DNA of 64,000 nt, from positions 43,140,869 to 43,204,868 of the forward strand of contig NC_061514.1 in the NCBI RefSeq assembly GCF_022539505.1, read 5' to 3'. The notes beneath the pieces were generated by a model. That model saw only the letters and a list, made by a program, of their open reading frames with translations, made no database searches and was not told the DNA's origin. Below, piece by piece: positions 47,906 to 59,310 of the stretch. Made by a program: the position numbers and the translations under genes. Position 1 is the stretch's first letter. Each line of letters opens with the position of its first letter. This DNA is from Lolium rigidum. Its lineage: Eukaryota > Streptophyta > Magnoliopsida > Poales > Poaceae.

Positions 47906-48699
47906 GAGGCGATCAGGTGCCACACGGGACGGGTCACACGGCTGCAGTCTCCAGGGGTACCGAACATGGCGTGGCGCTGGGACAGTGTATCAAGCTGCTG
48001 ATCAAATGAGCGACCGGGCGAGCTGGCCTCAGTGGACGCAGCTCCGATCGCTTGCAGGATGCAGCTAGCCTCAGCGGCTTCCGTCATGGTCCGATCTAGC
48101 TAGCTTGCACTTGCAGCGCTTCTCTCTAGAGCTAGCTACCAGCAGCACATGGGCATGAAGCCATGGACAGATTGATCGTATCCCAACCGACCGGAACTCT
48201 TCTGCTCTGCTCCAGAGAAAACAGATCTGTGTTGTGTGGAGGAGATCCTGAACAAACACCACGCTAGCTAAGGCGAGTAGGCGACCCTGGCGCTTGTGTC
48301 GCCATTCGCTGCGTGCGGCCCCGTCGTCTCCCTGTGCCTGCTTTGTTCCATCGATGAAGCCATTCCATCGTCACATGCGTGATCTCTGAAAGCCCATAAC
48401 CACCTACGGCATGCGCTGCTCTGCTTCACGAAGTATCGGCCATGGACCACCGACCGGAGTTGCCATCGTACCGTGTCATCGTTGCCTCGGTGGCGACCGC
48501 CTATGACAGCACCACAGTCCAAGGCAGTATCATGGAATGTCGAACACGCATCATATAGCACTATAGCAGTATCTCAAATTCTCAATGCTGCAACATTGTG
48601 AACGTAAACTACGAGCCGTATGTGTACATGTCAAAATTAATATACCGTCTAGATTTCGCAGTACATCTTCTGCAGTGTACGTGTACCGGCGGGGCAGTA
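47906..48699. other. Intergenic DNA
   Basis: No supported gene. It contains gctagctagc-type strings and a CCTGGCGCTTGTGTCG string (about 48288) also found near 53820. Confidence 0.45.
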
Positions 48700-48702
48700 T
48701 AA

Positions 48703-48978
48703 GGCCTTGTTTACTTCTCTCGTATTTTTCTTCCCAATGGGTATGGGGATGGGAGGGGATTTGGTGTTCACCCAATCCCCTCAAATACCCTTCCTCAAAA
48801 ATACACTAGGATGATGGAGAGTTTTTAATTTAGGCAAAAAATGTGGGGATGAGAGGGGATGGGAGGGAATATCTCGGGATTATGTCGTTCAAAACCGGAG
48901 AAGTAAACGGACTAGTGGGGATTTTCCGGGATACAAAATAATCCCCTCCCATCCCCATAAATACTCGTAAACAAGGCC
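48703..48978. mobile_element. Tourist-like MITE in the promoter of the eight-cysteine gene
   Basis: It is 276 bp, starts GGCCTTGTTTAC, ends GTAAACAAGGCC, and is flanked by TAA (48700-48702 and 48979-48981). It has no coding capacity. It ends 73 bp before the start codon at 49052. Confidence 0.9.
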
Positions 48979-49051
48979 TAAAGGTGTATGTAATGTAACA
49001 CACGAGCACGCGTGGCAACGGCGGAGCTAACGATTCAAAGCAACCGTAAGA

Positions 49052-49444
49052 ATGGCGAACCGCGGCGGCACCGCAGTCCTGGCGCTCCTCCTCACCGCGG
49101 CGACACTCTCCTCCGCCGCCAGTACGGCGGTCACGACCGGCGCGGCGCGCAAGGTGCTGTCGACAAAGTGCAGCCCGGCCGACCCGTTCTGCCCGTGGGA
49201 GGCCGTCAAGTTGGGCGCGTGCGCCGCCGCGCTCGGCGTCGTGGACGCGCAGGCCGGCGCGCAGCTCGGGAGCAAGTGCTGCGAGCTTGTCAGCGGGCTG
49301 GTTGCGGCGGAGGCGGCCGCGTGCCTCTGCATCGCCGCCAAGGAGAGCGTGCTCGGCGTCGTCACCGCGGAGTGGTCCGTCGGCGTCGAGCTCCTCGCCA
49401 GCACCTGCAAGAAGGAGATCCCCGACGGCTTCAAGTGCGTGTGA
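49052..49444 (+). CDS. Secreted eight-cysteine (hydrophobic seed / LTP-like) protein
   Basis: A single-exon gene of 130 residues. Residues 1-23 are a signal peptide (LALLLTAATLSSAA). The eight-cysteine motif is C47, C57, C76-C77, C91-x-C93, C119 and C129, in the order C-C-CC-CxC-C-C of the hydrophobic-seed/proline-rich family (DC2.15 and cortical cell-delineating type); C40 is extra. The region between signal and motif is short and not Pro-rich, unlike classic hybrid proline-rich proteins. Expected in the cell wall or apoplast, possibly binding lipid; the function is not known from sequence. The ATG is chosen because it gives the signal peptide. A MITE lies immediately upstream. Confidence 0.93.
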   Translation: MANRGGTAVLALLLTAATLSSAASTAVTTGAARKVLSTKCSPADPFCPWEAVKLGACAAALGVVDAQAGAQLGSKCCELVSGLVAAEAAACLCIAAKESVLGVVTAEWSVGVELLASTCKKEIPDGFKCV

Positions 49445-50099
49445 TTGCTTGGTGCAAGCTGCGAGCGTCGTCCAAGTGAAAATAGCGATTTCTCTTCTCT
49501 GGCTTCTGACTTGTGAACATTTGCATACTGTCAATTTGCTTCAGAAGTGTATTTGCACGATGGAGTGGAGAATTTTGTTTTTTTAGAAGAAGTATTGCTT
49601 TCTTTGACTTCTGAGTTGTGAACATGGCATATTGTCCTTTTGCTCAGGAAGTGTATTCAGTTGCATGAACCGTATATGAATCAACACAAGTTTAATCACT
49701 ATGCTTTTGCACGAAGAAAATATTATGGATGTGTCTAACATCGACGGTAGAATGACATTAACGGTTTTTGTGGATTGAAATTAAGCCCAAGTTTTTACTG
49801 CTTATTTTGTTGGATCATTATCATGTTGAGTTGTTAGGCTTGCCTTTTGTTGAGCCTAAAAAGAATACATATGTCAAAACATGGGAGCCTATTGAACAAC
49901 CAAATAAACGCCCTTTCAGTGTTTCCAGCGTGCGAGAGCAAATATGTGCGCCGTACTTTAGGTTTGATAAAGGACGTTTTATTACTCTATTAAGCAATAC
50001 ACCCGGTCTCTGCATAGCTAAAATGCATACATCAGTTCAAACAAAGTACAACGTCCCAAAAAAGAGAAATACAAAAATTCTTAAAAATCGTATGAAAAG
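49445..50099. other. 3' flank and retroelement tail
   Basis: 49445-49740 is probable 3' untranslated and flanking DNA. 49740-50099 may be the 3' noncoding part of the minus-strand LINE fragment that follows. The open frame at 49768-50103 has no family features. Confidence 0.4.
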
Positions 50100-50640
50100 C
50101 TAATTACGTCATAGGAGCGGCAATCCTACGATTATGCAGCTACCTATGTTAGGTAATAAACTCCTTGACCGTATTCTCGAACCGTGTAGACACCTTCGTA
50201 AAGAGTTCTCGGTCCTCCAAACGCTGCAGCGACGATAATAAACGGAGCATAGCCGTACATCGGTAGATGACCTGCATAAGAGAAGAAATTTTATCGCTAA
50301 AAACCTTGTCATTTCTACATAGCCAAAACGACCAATATAACGGCTATCGCTCCCACTCTAATAAGAATCTTGAACCTAGGATCCACCCTATTTAGCCAAT
50401 TGCCAAAAATATTTGCAACGCTGCATGGGGATATAAGGTAGAACCCATATGAATGATTGACCATATAGACCTCGCGAACCAACACCGGAAGAAAAGTTGT
50501 TTTATTGTCTCTTCTTCGTGGCAACCAAACACGACGAAGGTACAAAGCAAGAGGTATCTTCATCTTCTAAATAGATCTATTATTTCAAACGGTTTGAATG
50601 GGCTTGATTAAAACTTTATACATGGATCCTACCGAGAATA
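50100..50640 (-). mobile_element. LINE fragment, C-terminal zinc-binding RT region
   Basis: Minus-strand translation in two frames gives CHEEETIKQLFF-RCWFARSIW, then the same region read on as SVANIFGNWLNRVDPRFKIL, RVGAIAVI and WSFWLCRNDKVFSDK, followed by LMQVIYRCTAMLRLLSSLQRL. This is the zf-RVT segment and tail of plant L1-type LINE ORF2. Frameshifts and the absence of the polymerase core show it is a relic. Confidence 0.82.
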
Positions 50641-50999
50641 CACCACTCTTGGTAAGTTCCCAACGAAATTCATTGGACCCTTATACCAAATGGAGCGAAG
50701 CTAATCTTTATAGCAGTTCATTCCAAGAAGCCAATCACATTTCAATTTCAAAGAATAGTAATATTTGCGTTTGAGAAAAAAAGGCTCATCTACTCAGTAA
50801 ACAATAACATTTCCTTAAAGGAACAAATCTCATCTACTCAGTAAATAAAATTATTGCGCGTTTCGCATCTTAGAAACTAGTCTCGTAGTGATGGAAGAGC
50901 TACATATGCGTACTTTTCAGGTACATTTAGAGGTTATGTGAGATAATTGGTGTGATGATCTTGATTCCACTCCCTCCCCCCCCCCCCCACCCCCCCCAT
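50641..50999. other. AT-rich DNA with a C-tract
   Basis: No gene. A run of 13 C, an A, and 8 C lies at 50976-50997. Confidence 0.6.
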
Positions 51000-51815
51000 T
51001 TGTTGCTATTTCGTTGTTGGCGGTAGTACGATTAGTGGAGGGTCAGATCGAGTCTTGGTTTAGTTTGTTCCCAAGTGGAGTCTTGCGATATGCCGTTGAG
51101 TATTTGGTCGCTGGGAAGTCCGAGCTGCTTCCTGGGGCTGCTAGTGGTGGTGTTGCTTCTCATGGAGCTCCGATGGACGGAGCCGGAGATGGGTGGCGGC
51201 GGCGCCCCTGCGTCCTCTCTAGTAAAGCTTGTATGTTGCTTCTTCGATGCGGTCGGCATCAAGGCGGTCCTCTCTCTTTCGAGCCACCGTGGAGGTGGAG
51301 ATGCAGATGAGTTCCTAGGTGATGTTGGCGGATCGAAGAAGTGGCGTCCTGGAACGTATCCTCCCCCTCTAGCGCAACACACGGTGACCTCTCATGTCGC
51401 CATGATCTCCGGCCAAGAAGGTGGCCCAAAATCAACCTCCATTTCAGAGGCCCTCTCTATCCGCCGTTGGGGATCGACGCCTCCACAAGGCCAAGTGGTT
51501 CGTCCCCGACCTTATGGAAGTAGCCAACGACTGAATCTTGTCGTCGGTCGAGAGTTCTCGAGCAAGCTTCTCTCGGAGCTAGGAGGAAACGCCTTGAGCT
51601 CACTGGTGTCTGGTGGCGGCGAAGCCCCTCTCCTTGATTGCTTTTATATTTCTCTTGTTGGGGTGTTTTCTGTAAAAAAGAAGGCATTATCTTCAAATCA
51701 TAGGTTTTCTAGGTCAATAGATGAAATAGGGCCTTTTGTAACTTGTACCTGCCACGTGCTATGAAATGAAAGCTCCACCGCGATCGTTGAGCCCTCCTGT
51801 GTTCGAAAAAAAAAA
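51000..51815 (+). mobile_element. Poly(A)-ended G/T-rich retroelement-like block
   Basis: It is G/T-rich with no recognised protein and ends in a 10-base A-run at about 51806-51815. Style and ending match the proven insertion at 6758-7599. No target duplication was identified, so the left boundary is a guess. Confidence 0.4.
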
Positions 51816-52179
51816 TCCAGACCGGTTTGATAAGTGTGCACGTGTGCACTAAATCAACTAGCAGACGTAGCTTTTTTTTTTTCTCACTTTAGTGGGCTTT
51901 TGAGATCTTCAGATCTCTTGGGTGCCACACCCCACATGTTAAACAACAATCTTCAAAATTATGGCCAATGTCCATGTAGGTAGCTAGCAACATTTTGCTT
52001 TAAAGCCATAAAGCCACATAATCTAGCAAAACGTTAGAAGCATCTAACTTCTGCACGAAGTGACGTGAGTATAGCTTAAGTTTGCACTATAATTAATGAG
52101 ATATGTTGTATTGTACTTGTTCTTTTGTCATGACATGAGCGCCGTGAGTACGGCAAGAGGAGCAAACTACATAGTACCA
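51816..52179. other. Intergenic DNA
   Basis: No coding signal was seen. Confidence 0.5.
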
Positions 52180-53425
52180 GAAAAACGTTTCGCCCCGCTT
52201 CCCTCCCCCGCGGGCGGCGGCGGGCGACAACCCCATCCCCATCTCCTCCAAGCCCTCTCCCATTCTCTCCTCACTTGCCGCCGTCAACGCAGGCCGTCGA
52301 GCAAAGCCTACGCGGTTGGCAGGAATGGCCTTTTCCCGCGAGGCGGGCAACACGGGGTTTCCCATGCTGGTGGTGGTGCATCTTGGGCGGCGGAGGTCCG
52401 GCAGCGGCTAGGTGGTGGCGACACGGCGGCATGGCTGGGGTGCTGTGGGGCGGTGTAGGACAGTCGGCGGCAGGAGGTGGCAGGACAACTCCAACCAAGC
52501 CCAGTCGGCCCAGATCTGGGCCCATTCTAGGTCGGGTGCGGCGGGCTTTGTCCTTTCCTGTTTGACCTGTAGGTGGACGTGTTGTGGCTAGGGTTGTGGT
52601 TGTGGCGCCGGCGGACGGTTTGTTGCAGCGTGGGGGCGGTCTTTACGGGCCAGATCTAGGCTCGGCCGAACTCTTTTCGGACTGGTTTGCCCCCACGGGA
52701 GCTTCACGGGCCTACGGGCTCGGCCGGACCTAACTGAGACTGGTGTGACAACGGCAGCGGCTAGTCAACTACCGCCTTGGCGGTGGAGGTAGTTCCCTCC
52801 TACTTTGCCGTTGTACCACTGGCCCCGATTCGAGCTACTCTTTTCCTCTGCTTGGCAGGCCTCGTGATGCTCTCCACGGTGAGAAAATGATGGCGGCTTC
52901 GTGACCGTGTGGCACGGTTTCATGGGCGGCGAGTTTGGTGGTGGCGAGGTCGTGTCTTTGTCGGGCTCTAGTGCGACGGATCGCTCAGGGGTGGTGGATA
53001 GGTTTTTTCAGGAGAAATCCTTGTCAGCTCGCCTGACACCTACGCGGTGCCGCCCACGGGTGGCACCAGTCCTTCTTGGAGGGCATTGTGGCTACCCTTT
53101 ATCCACTTGCCTCTGTGCGCCGGGGGAGATCCTAGGACCATCTGTGCCGGGCAGCAGCGGTCGCTTTCCTTCTTGAAGGTGCTGCTTGGTACGTGGTGAT
53201 CTAGAGCTTGGAGCGTGGTGGTACTTCTCCGGAGGATGCTGCGGTTGTGGGTCACCTTCATTTAGTCGATTTGCCTCTGTTTCCATTTGTTTCTTCTTTT
53301 CTTTCTTTTGGCGTGTGTTTCCTGTTGCTTTAGCATTGTGTTTCGTTCCGAAACTCGTGGTTATATCTGGTGGTTGCTATATTAATATAGGAGTGAAAGC
53401 CTGTTTCGAGGAGTAGGCCAAGAGT
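52180..53425 (+). mobile_element. GC/GT-rich retroelement-like block
   Basis: GC-rich start followed by GT-rich sequence that closes with 'tatattaatataggagtgaaagcctgtttcg', which I associate with 3' ends of grass non-LTR elements. There is no protein and no target duplication. Confidence 0.4.
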
Positions 53426-54500
53426 GGTCTGAGCCGTGATGATTTTCACTTATTTATTGTGATCGCCAGTTTCGAGGAGTACCACAATATCGCCGGTTCT
53501 GATCTCTCATTCTTCTTTGTAGGTAGGATCGAAGAAGTCGATTGAAGTGAAGTGGCCATACAGTAAGTAAAATTTGCGTGGTCATAAATACAATTGGTTC
53601 CATAATTTTTATTGTGGTTTCAGTGAGTAGTGGCCAACATGATATTTATGTAACTTGACACGTCCGCAATCTCAGGTACGTTGTGGCATCACTTGATAAG
53701 ATAGATTCACGAGCTAGCTAGGGAAGCGACGCCGTATGTCTCATCGTGATTGACTGCTCCCTGGCTTTGTCAATGAATGAAACCACGGTCACATGGGTAG
53801 TACGCATGAACCTGCCGGTCTGGCGCTTGTGTCGACATGAGGCTACATGATAGACCTGGTGGTGGAGCATTTAGCCCTAGATGGATGGAAGTGTGACTCG
53901 ATTACTTTCAGGTCGACCTGGCTTGCTCAGTCGCTCACATGCAAATGCTATGCAACATAGGCACGAGCGAACAGGGCTCGTAAGAAGGAGATCGAGTGAT
54001 CGAGCCCAGCAGATGAATGGTGAGAACGTCTCCATGGGCGCCTTTGCTAGACTGGATCGATTTTGAGGCCTCATGAAGCAGACTCTGTGCTTGTTAGCCT
54101 GTAACAAACAAGCCATGGGTTACTTTTGGTGATTGGCTTAGTTGCTCCCGTGAAGTTATTTTTAGCACCGGAGTGGGGAAAACTGCTCTCACTGTTTGGC
54201 TAGCTGCACACAAGACTTTATGTCCTGCTGGTGCAACACACCCTATGTTTGATTGCACACATGAATCTGCTATGGTAACCTTTTATTGGAGTGTTGAGGT
54301 TACCCGGCAGTGCAGACCTGAATGATAACATATTTAACAACATTCGGTTTATCAAAAGATGATGGTAATACACAATACTTGGCAATGCATCACGAATAAA
54401 TCAACAGTATTTTGTTATGCATCACTAGTTCATATATCACCACGAACAAGTTCATTATTATAGACCGGTGATCATGTTCAATTAAGTCCTAACTAATGGA
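53426..54500. other. Intergenic DNA with a diverged duplicate elsewhere
   Basis: 53690-53950 resembles 62360-62800 in blocks: 'cacgagctagctaggga' with 'cacgagctcgctaggga', 'gatgaaacca', and 'gcaaatgctatgcaac' with 'gcaaatgcaatgcaac'. No gene was recognised. Confidence 0.4.
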
Positions 54501-54639
54501 GGGATATGAGATCACTTCTCAAAATATACATGATCTCTTCAGCAGGTCATGACCGCAGTCGACAGGATGAAGAACAAAGCAGCATCCCTAAGCAAACTAC
54601 TTGCGAAGCTAGGTCGTCCTTCTCCCATCGTTTCAACTC

Positions 54640-55200
54640 ACGATATTCAGCACACTCAACTTTTTGTTGTGAGAAATGAAGTTGAGTGCCTTGATAAGTA
54701 AGTGTGGTTGGTAGAGCTGCTCATTGTTGACAAACATGGGCGTGAGGATTGTCTTCATCTAAGCATAGTTGATGATCACAATGTTCAGAAGCACAAGGTG
54801 TTTCGGGTTATTCCGCAATTGGCAAGGAGCTACTATCAAGGTATATCAACATGCACGAAATAACAACAAATAAGTATCACGGAGCTATAGTACCTTCAGG
54901 TGGTCATTTAGTTTGACCTCATAATCAAGCACGAAGTAAGTGTCGTTTTCGTTCCATTTAAGCTTACCACCAGTTTTCATCCTGCTAATGAGCCTTCAGA
55001 TTTTCCTCCACTTTCTGATGTGGTTGTAGATCGGAAGAGTGCTCACAGGAATGCTAGTGAAATTAAGAACAACATTGGCAATCTTCTTCATCTGGGGATC
55101 TTTGAAGCCTTGGTTAAAGCAAGTGCCGATTTTCATGAGCTCAACCAAACAGTTCAGAACGAACTGCCAAACAATTACAGGTTTGTGTGCATACGGTGAT
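54640..55200 (-). pseudogene. MYB/SANT-like (Myb_DNA-bind_3 type) gene relic
   Basis: Minus-strand translation from about 55197 gives FVLNCLVELMKIGTCFNQGF, KDPQMKKIANVVLNF, SIPVSTLPIYNHIRKWRKI, then a tga near 55000 and LISRMKTGGKLKWNENDTYF with VLDYEVKLNDHLK. This is the layout of the plant MYB/SANT-like domain family: helices ending in KWxKI, then a 'WDE/WNE-N' segment. A possible next exon (about 54800 down to 54640) reads VIINYA-MKTIL. No start is found. It is a remnant of a dispersed grass family. Confidence 0.6.
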
Positions 55201-55209
55201 TTATAATGT

Positions 55210-56830
55210 ACGTAAGGGGCGTGCTCATTTGAGGACGTACCATTGTTTATGATTGAGGTAGTTGACAGATCGGGGTAGCTAACAAGTATGACCGCCTATA
55301 CATTATGAAGAACATCGCTAGGGATTTCAAAATATTGAACAACCTCAATTATACATATCTAAGCTGGAATAAGAAAGAACAAAGGCTTCTTATTGTTAGA
55401 GGGACAACACGTAGCACGGAGACCGGGGAAGAAGGAGACCTCGGCTCAGAAGCAGGAAACACAATCATCTCGATGGAGATCCAAGGATAACCAACGTCGC
55501 ATTACTCGGCGGAGATCCAGGCAGGGACAGCATTGTACAAGTGATCCCCTACAATCGAGGATATTAGATCTACGCCTATGTACCAATCAGTTCGATCCGG
55601 CCTAGAGGTAGGCTTTGATATTCTTAAAGCCACCGGATGGGATCGGTGCAAAGGAAGAAGCTGACACGTCATGCCAGTTGTCGGTGCCGCCATTGGGCTT
55701 GGGCCTACATCACCGCCACCAACCTCACAGAGCTAGCCGGTGATGAAGAGTCGGCCATGTCGCTAGATCTTGAAGGGTGGAGGAGCTAGAAATAGGGGGA
55801 AATGGCAGATTTAGATTTCGCGGCGAGAGAGCCGCCCCTAAATATAGTGGCGAAATTGCGCGAGCAGTGATGAATTCATCTCGTAGTTTTTTCGCCGTGC
55901 CACAGGAGCTCGCGCCATCTCTCCTCAGTGGTTTTGCGGGTGCTTTTGAGTGAGGCGAGGTTGGCTCATTGGAAATGGCCGATTCGGCCGTTCCTCCCTA
56001 GTCTGTCCTGGTGGTGCTTTATGAACTATGCGGGCGACAACGCGGAGGACTACCGAGCAACCAAACAGCCCATTTTTTGCTCCCCAGATGTGAGCCATGA
56101 GGCATGCGAGCTACCAAACGCGCCCCAAACATGCCACTGAAGGGATACATCTTTTCATACAAAAGAAGGCATACACATGTATGTAAGTATTAAATTTTTT
56201 AAGCAATTAGGAGCACTTCCTTTTCATAAAGAAAGAGAGAAAACTGGACATCGTAAAAATGAAGACATGTTTAGTTTAAAGTCTAAACATGCCAAAATCA
56301 CAAAAAGGACCGGAAGAACTTAGTCTAGCTTGGCTAGGATGGCCGGCGTGAAGGTGGTGAAAGCTCACTCTCAATATCTTCATCAATGTTTGTGAGATAG
56401 TTCCTATGAAGATGCGATGATTCCTTTCTTTTCAAGCCCTCCAAAGCGTACAGAAGATGGTCGTTGATGAGATTTTTCTCCTTCTTGGATTGCCTATGAT
56501 GAGGTCGTCCCACCACTCAGAGGGGGAAGGGAAGCTCTGATCGACCCACATTCTCAACAAGGTTGGTATCATAGGATTGCATGGTGATCCATATAGCAGA
56601 AGTGAAGGGCAGTCTTTGCATAAGTGGTTCGCCGTTTTGGGCACTCTAAGGCACAACGGGTATACAGGGTGGTTGGGCTATCCCGTAATAGAAAGCATTA
56701 CTTCCATTCCAAAATGTAAAACTTTTTGGAAAGCTAAGCGTAAGCAACTAAGTGAAGACTAAGTATTCACATTGTGACATACATTTTTGTATGAGAGTGT
56801 TCAATAGATAAATTGTCCATAACTCCTAAA
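55210..56830. other. Intergenic and repeat-like DNA
   Basis: No supported gene. Short frames at 55305-55605 and 56334-56656 lack family features. Confidence 0.45.
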
Positions 56831-56835
56831 ATCTA

Positions 56836-56854
56836 CCCCCCCCCCCCCCCCCCC
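56836..56854. repeat. C-tract
   Basis: Nineteen C in a row, followed by a short CA-rich stretch. Confidence 0.9.
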
Positions 56855-57029
56855 ACCCACACACACCAAACAAAACCCGAAACTACATTATCACGTGTTA
56901 ATTTCACCCAAGTTTACGCGAAAATCTTCCTCAAAAGGCATGTTTAACTGAACTGAAGCACTGAACCTTGAATCTCGCCTGCCAGCGGCGAAGGCAAACA
57001 GGGTTCCTATTGCACACACGTAAGAAAAA

Positions 57030-57740
57030 AAAATTACAGAGGCCATGGTGGTCAAGCGCTTCCCACGCGGGGGGCCATTGTGGCTGGGTATGGAGCCCCT
57101 CTTTCTTGCCATCAGTTACAGAGGACGCTGCTTCCATCTGTGCTGGTGTGCCCCATGGTGATGCAGATGGCGGCCATGGGTGCGGTCTCCTCTCCGTTGC
57201 GGGGCGAGCCATGACAATGGTGGTGGTGGCGTCTTCTTGCCGGTTGCTAGGCTCCGGTGACGGGTTCTTGGTGGGGTTCTTCGGCGCGCGGCGGGTTCTC
57301 CATGCGAGAGTAATCTATGGGTGCCTTTGCCTTTGATGCCCTTCGACTCCAGCTCGGTGGCACACATGCGTCGTGGCGTCGTCTCGAGCCGTGCGCGACC
57401 TTTCGGCCACACCCTCGACACAGGTGGTGTCGGTGCATAGTGTGGTCTTGGATGCACGCTGCCCTTCGGTTACGTCTATGGTGCAATGCCGGTGCTGGGT
57501 CTCGGCGGACGAAGGTCGTTCGACTACTCCGGCGAGTCGTCGAGCTGGGTTGTCCCTCCTTCATGTCCTTGGGGCTCTTCCTCGTGATTGATGTGCCTGG
57601 GTCGCGATGAGAATTCTCATCGGCCAACCGTCGCCAGATTGAGGGGTGGCCACTTTGTTTTTTTTCTCTCCTTAGTCTTGTGTGTTGGTGTGCGTGTTTT
57701 TTTTTTTCTTTTCTTCTTCTCCCTCATAACCTCCGCGTAC
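57030..57740 (+). mobile_element. G/T-rich retroelement-like block
   Basis: Same style as 6758-7599, 51000-51815 and 52180-53425: GT-rich, no stable protein, then T-rich runs at 57655-57720. Boundaries are not defined. Confidence 0.35.
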
Positions 57741-58168
57741 TCTGATTCATTTAAACTCATCTACAGGCTGAAAAGTTTTATAGACAACTTGACTGAATAT
57801 ATGTTCAGGCTGGCTCACGGCCGCGGTAGTAACAGTCAAAAAAGAAAAAAATTACATACACGTACGCACCACACATCTCTAGTAGTCCGTAGGTGTATGA
57901 TTATCGATTCTAGGCCAAGCAAGGATGCAACTACTCTACGGTACGTTCTCCCGAGCGGACAAAGACAATCGCGAGTCACACTCACACTCACACGTCGCTC
58001 CTCCTAGTTTGGCCGCTTCGGCGTAGCCCCATGTCGCCCAGGACTGCTCACCCACTGTCTCAGTGACCTGACCTGACCACCCGGTCGGTTGGTTCCGCAG
58101 TCCTCGATCCTCATTGCATGCGGTTGCCACCGCACACCAACGTTCGTATACCCCTCCTCGCGCGCGCC

Positions 58169-58176
58169 TATAAAAA
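58169..58176 (+). promoter_or_regulatory. TATA box of the APVVG-repeat gene
   Basis: TATAAAAA lies 81 bp before the start codon at 58257, the spacing expected for a start site near 58200 and a leader of about 55 nt. Confidence 0.7.
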
Positions 58177-58256
58177 CCAACCTCGCCGTCCAACAACAGA
58201 TCACACAGCGCAACACCCACACGGTGCACTCAAGCATACCTAGTGAGATCCCAGCA

Positions 58257-58964
58257 ATGGAGTCCATCAAGCTCTCCGGTCTGCTTCTTCTCGCCGTGCT
58301 CGTGCTCACCTCCTCCACGCCCTCCACCGGCACGCCCTCTACGGGCAGTACCATCCCCGGAGTCGGGCTTCCCAAGAAACCCAATGTCGGTGGAGGCAAC
58401 GTGGCCGCCTCCGAGCTTGACCTCGGCCCCCTCGCTCCCGTCGTGGGAGGCGTCGCTCCCGTCGTGGGAGGCGTCGCTCCCGTCGTCGGGTCCATCGCTC
58501 CCGTCCTCGGCGGCAGCGCCGCTCCCGTCGTTGGTGGCCTCGCTCCCGTCGTCGGTCAGGTCGCTCCCGTCATTGGTCAGGTCGCTCCCGTCATCGCCGG
58601 AGGCCTCCCGATCCCGGGCATCGGTGCAGTGCCTACCACTACGAGCCTCGCAACCCACTCTCCTGTCGCCGGTGGCAGCGTCATCCCGGACGTCGGCGCC
58701 GTGCCTACCAAACTCGCCACCCTCGCTCCCGTCGTCGGATCAACCGCTCCTGTCGTCGGCAGCGTCGCTCCCGTTGTTGACGGTGGCATCCCGGGCGTCG
58801 GTGCCGTGCCTACCAAACTCGCCACCCTCGCTCCCGTCGTCGGCGGGGCTGCTCCCGTTGTCGGATCAGCCGCTCCTGTTGTCGGAGGGGCCGCTCCCAT
58901 CATCGGCGGCGGGACCGTCGTGTCCGCCTCCCGAAAGACCCGCCATGGTGGTCGCAAGCCATAA
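58257..58964 (+). CDS. Secreted APVVG-repeat (elastin-like) protein
   Basis: A 235-residue single-exon frame. The ATG at 58257 is preferred over an upstream in-frame ATG at 58089 because it lies after the TATA box and starts a signal peptide (KLSGLLLLAVLVLTSS, about residues 5-20). The mature protein is built of about 16 copies of APVVG(G/S/Q), some altered (APVLG, APVIG, APIIG), broken by IPGVGAVP-type segments; GAVPTKLATLAPVVG occurs twice. It has no Cys and ends in a basic SRKTRHGGRKP. Hydrophobic Pro/Val/Gly repeats recall elastin-like and cell-wall structural proteins. Role inferred: extracellular matrix. The family is not recognised by name. Confidence 0.8.
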   Translation: MESIKLSGLLLLAVLVLTSSTPSTGTPSTGSTIPGVGLPKKPNVGGGNVAASELDLGPLAPVVGGVAPVVGGVAPVVGSIAPVLGGSAAPVVGGLAPVVGQVAPVIGQVAPVIAGGLPIPGIGAVPTTTSLATHSPVAGGSVIPDVGAVPTKLATLAPVVGSTAPVVGSVAPVVDGGIPGVGAVPTKLATLAPVVGGAAPVVGSAAPVVGGAAPIIGGGTVVSASRKTRHGGRKP

Positions 58965-59210
58965 TCCCACATGCTGACACGCGCAGGCAGTGTGTAATCA
59001 GGCCACGAGTTTGATACTATGCCGCTGGCAATGCATGTATCGTAAGCTATAATAACAGTAGTATTAATGTGATGGAGTATCATCTTTGTGATGCATAGTA
59101 TGTAGCACTGTTGTCTTTTCAGCAACCTTTGAACACCGTGATTCACTTGCCATATCAGGCTTTTACCAAATTTGCTTGTACTATATACTATAATAATATT
59201 GTATCATGAA

Positions 59211-59310
59211 NNNNNNNNNNNNNNNNNNNNNNNNNNNNNNNNNNNNNNNNNNNNNNNNNNNNNNNNNNNNNNNNNNNNNNNNNNNNNNNNNNNNNNNNNN
59301 NNNNNNNNNN
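59211..59310. other. Assembly gap, 100 N
   Basis: Exactly 100 N, the usual placeholder for a scaffold join of unknown size. Sequence on the two sides may not be adjacent. Confidence 0.99.

Noticed and set aside
51075..51764. 229-codon frame
   Set aside because: It lies in a G/T-rich retroelement-like block with no family features and no promoter.
58243..58977. Second open frame (SLPSS-rich) over the APVVG gene, plus minus-strand frames
   Set aside because: Shadow frames caused by the periodic DNA; they lack the signal peptide and have no start aligned with the promoter.
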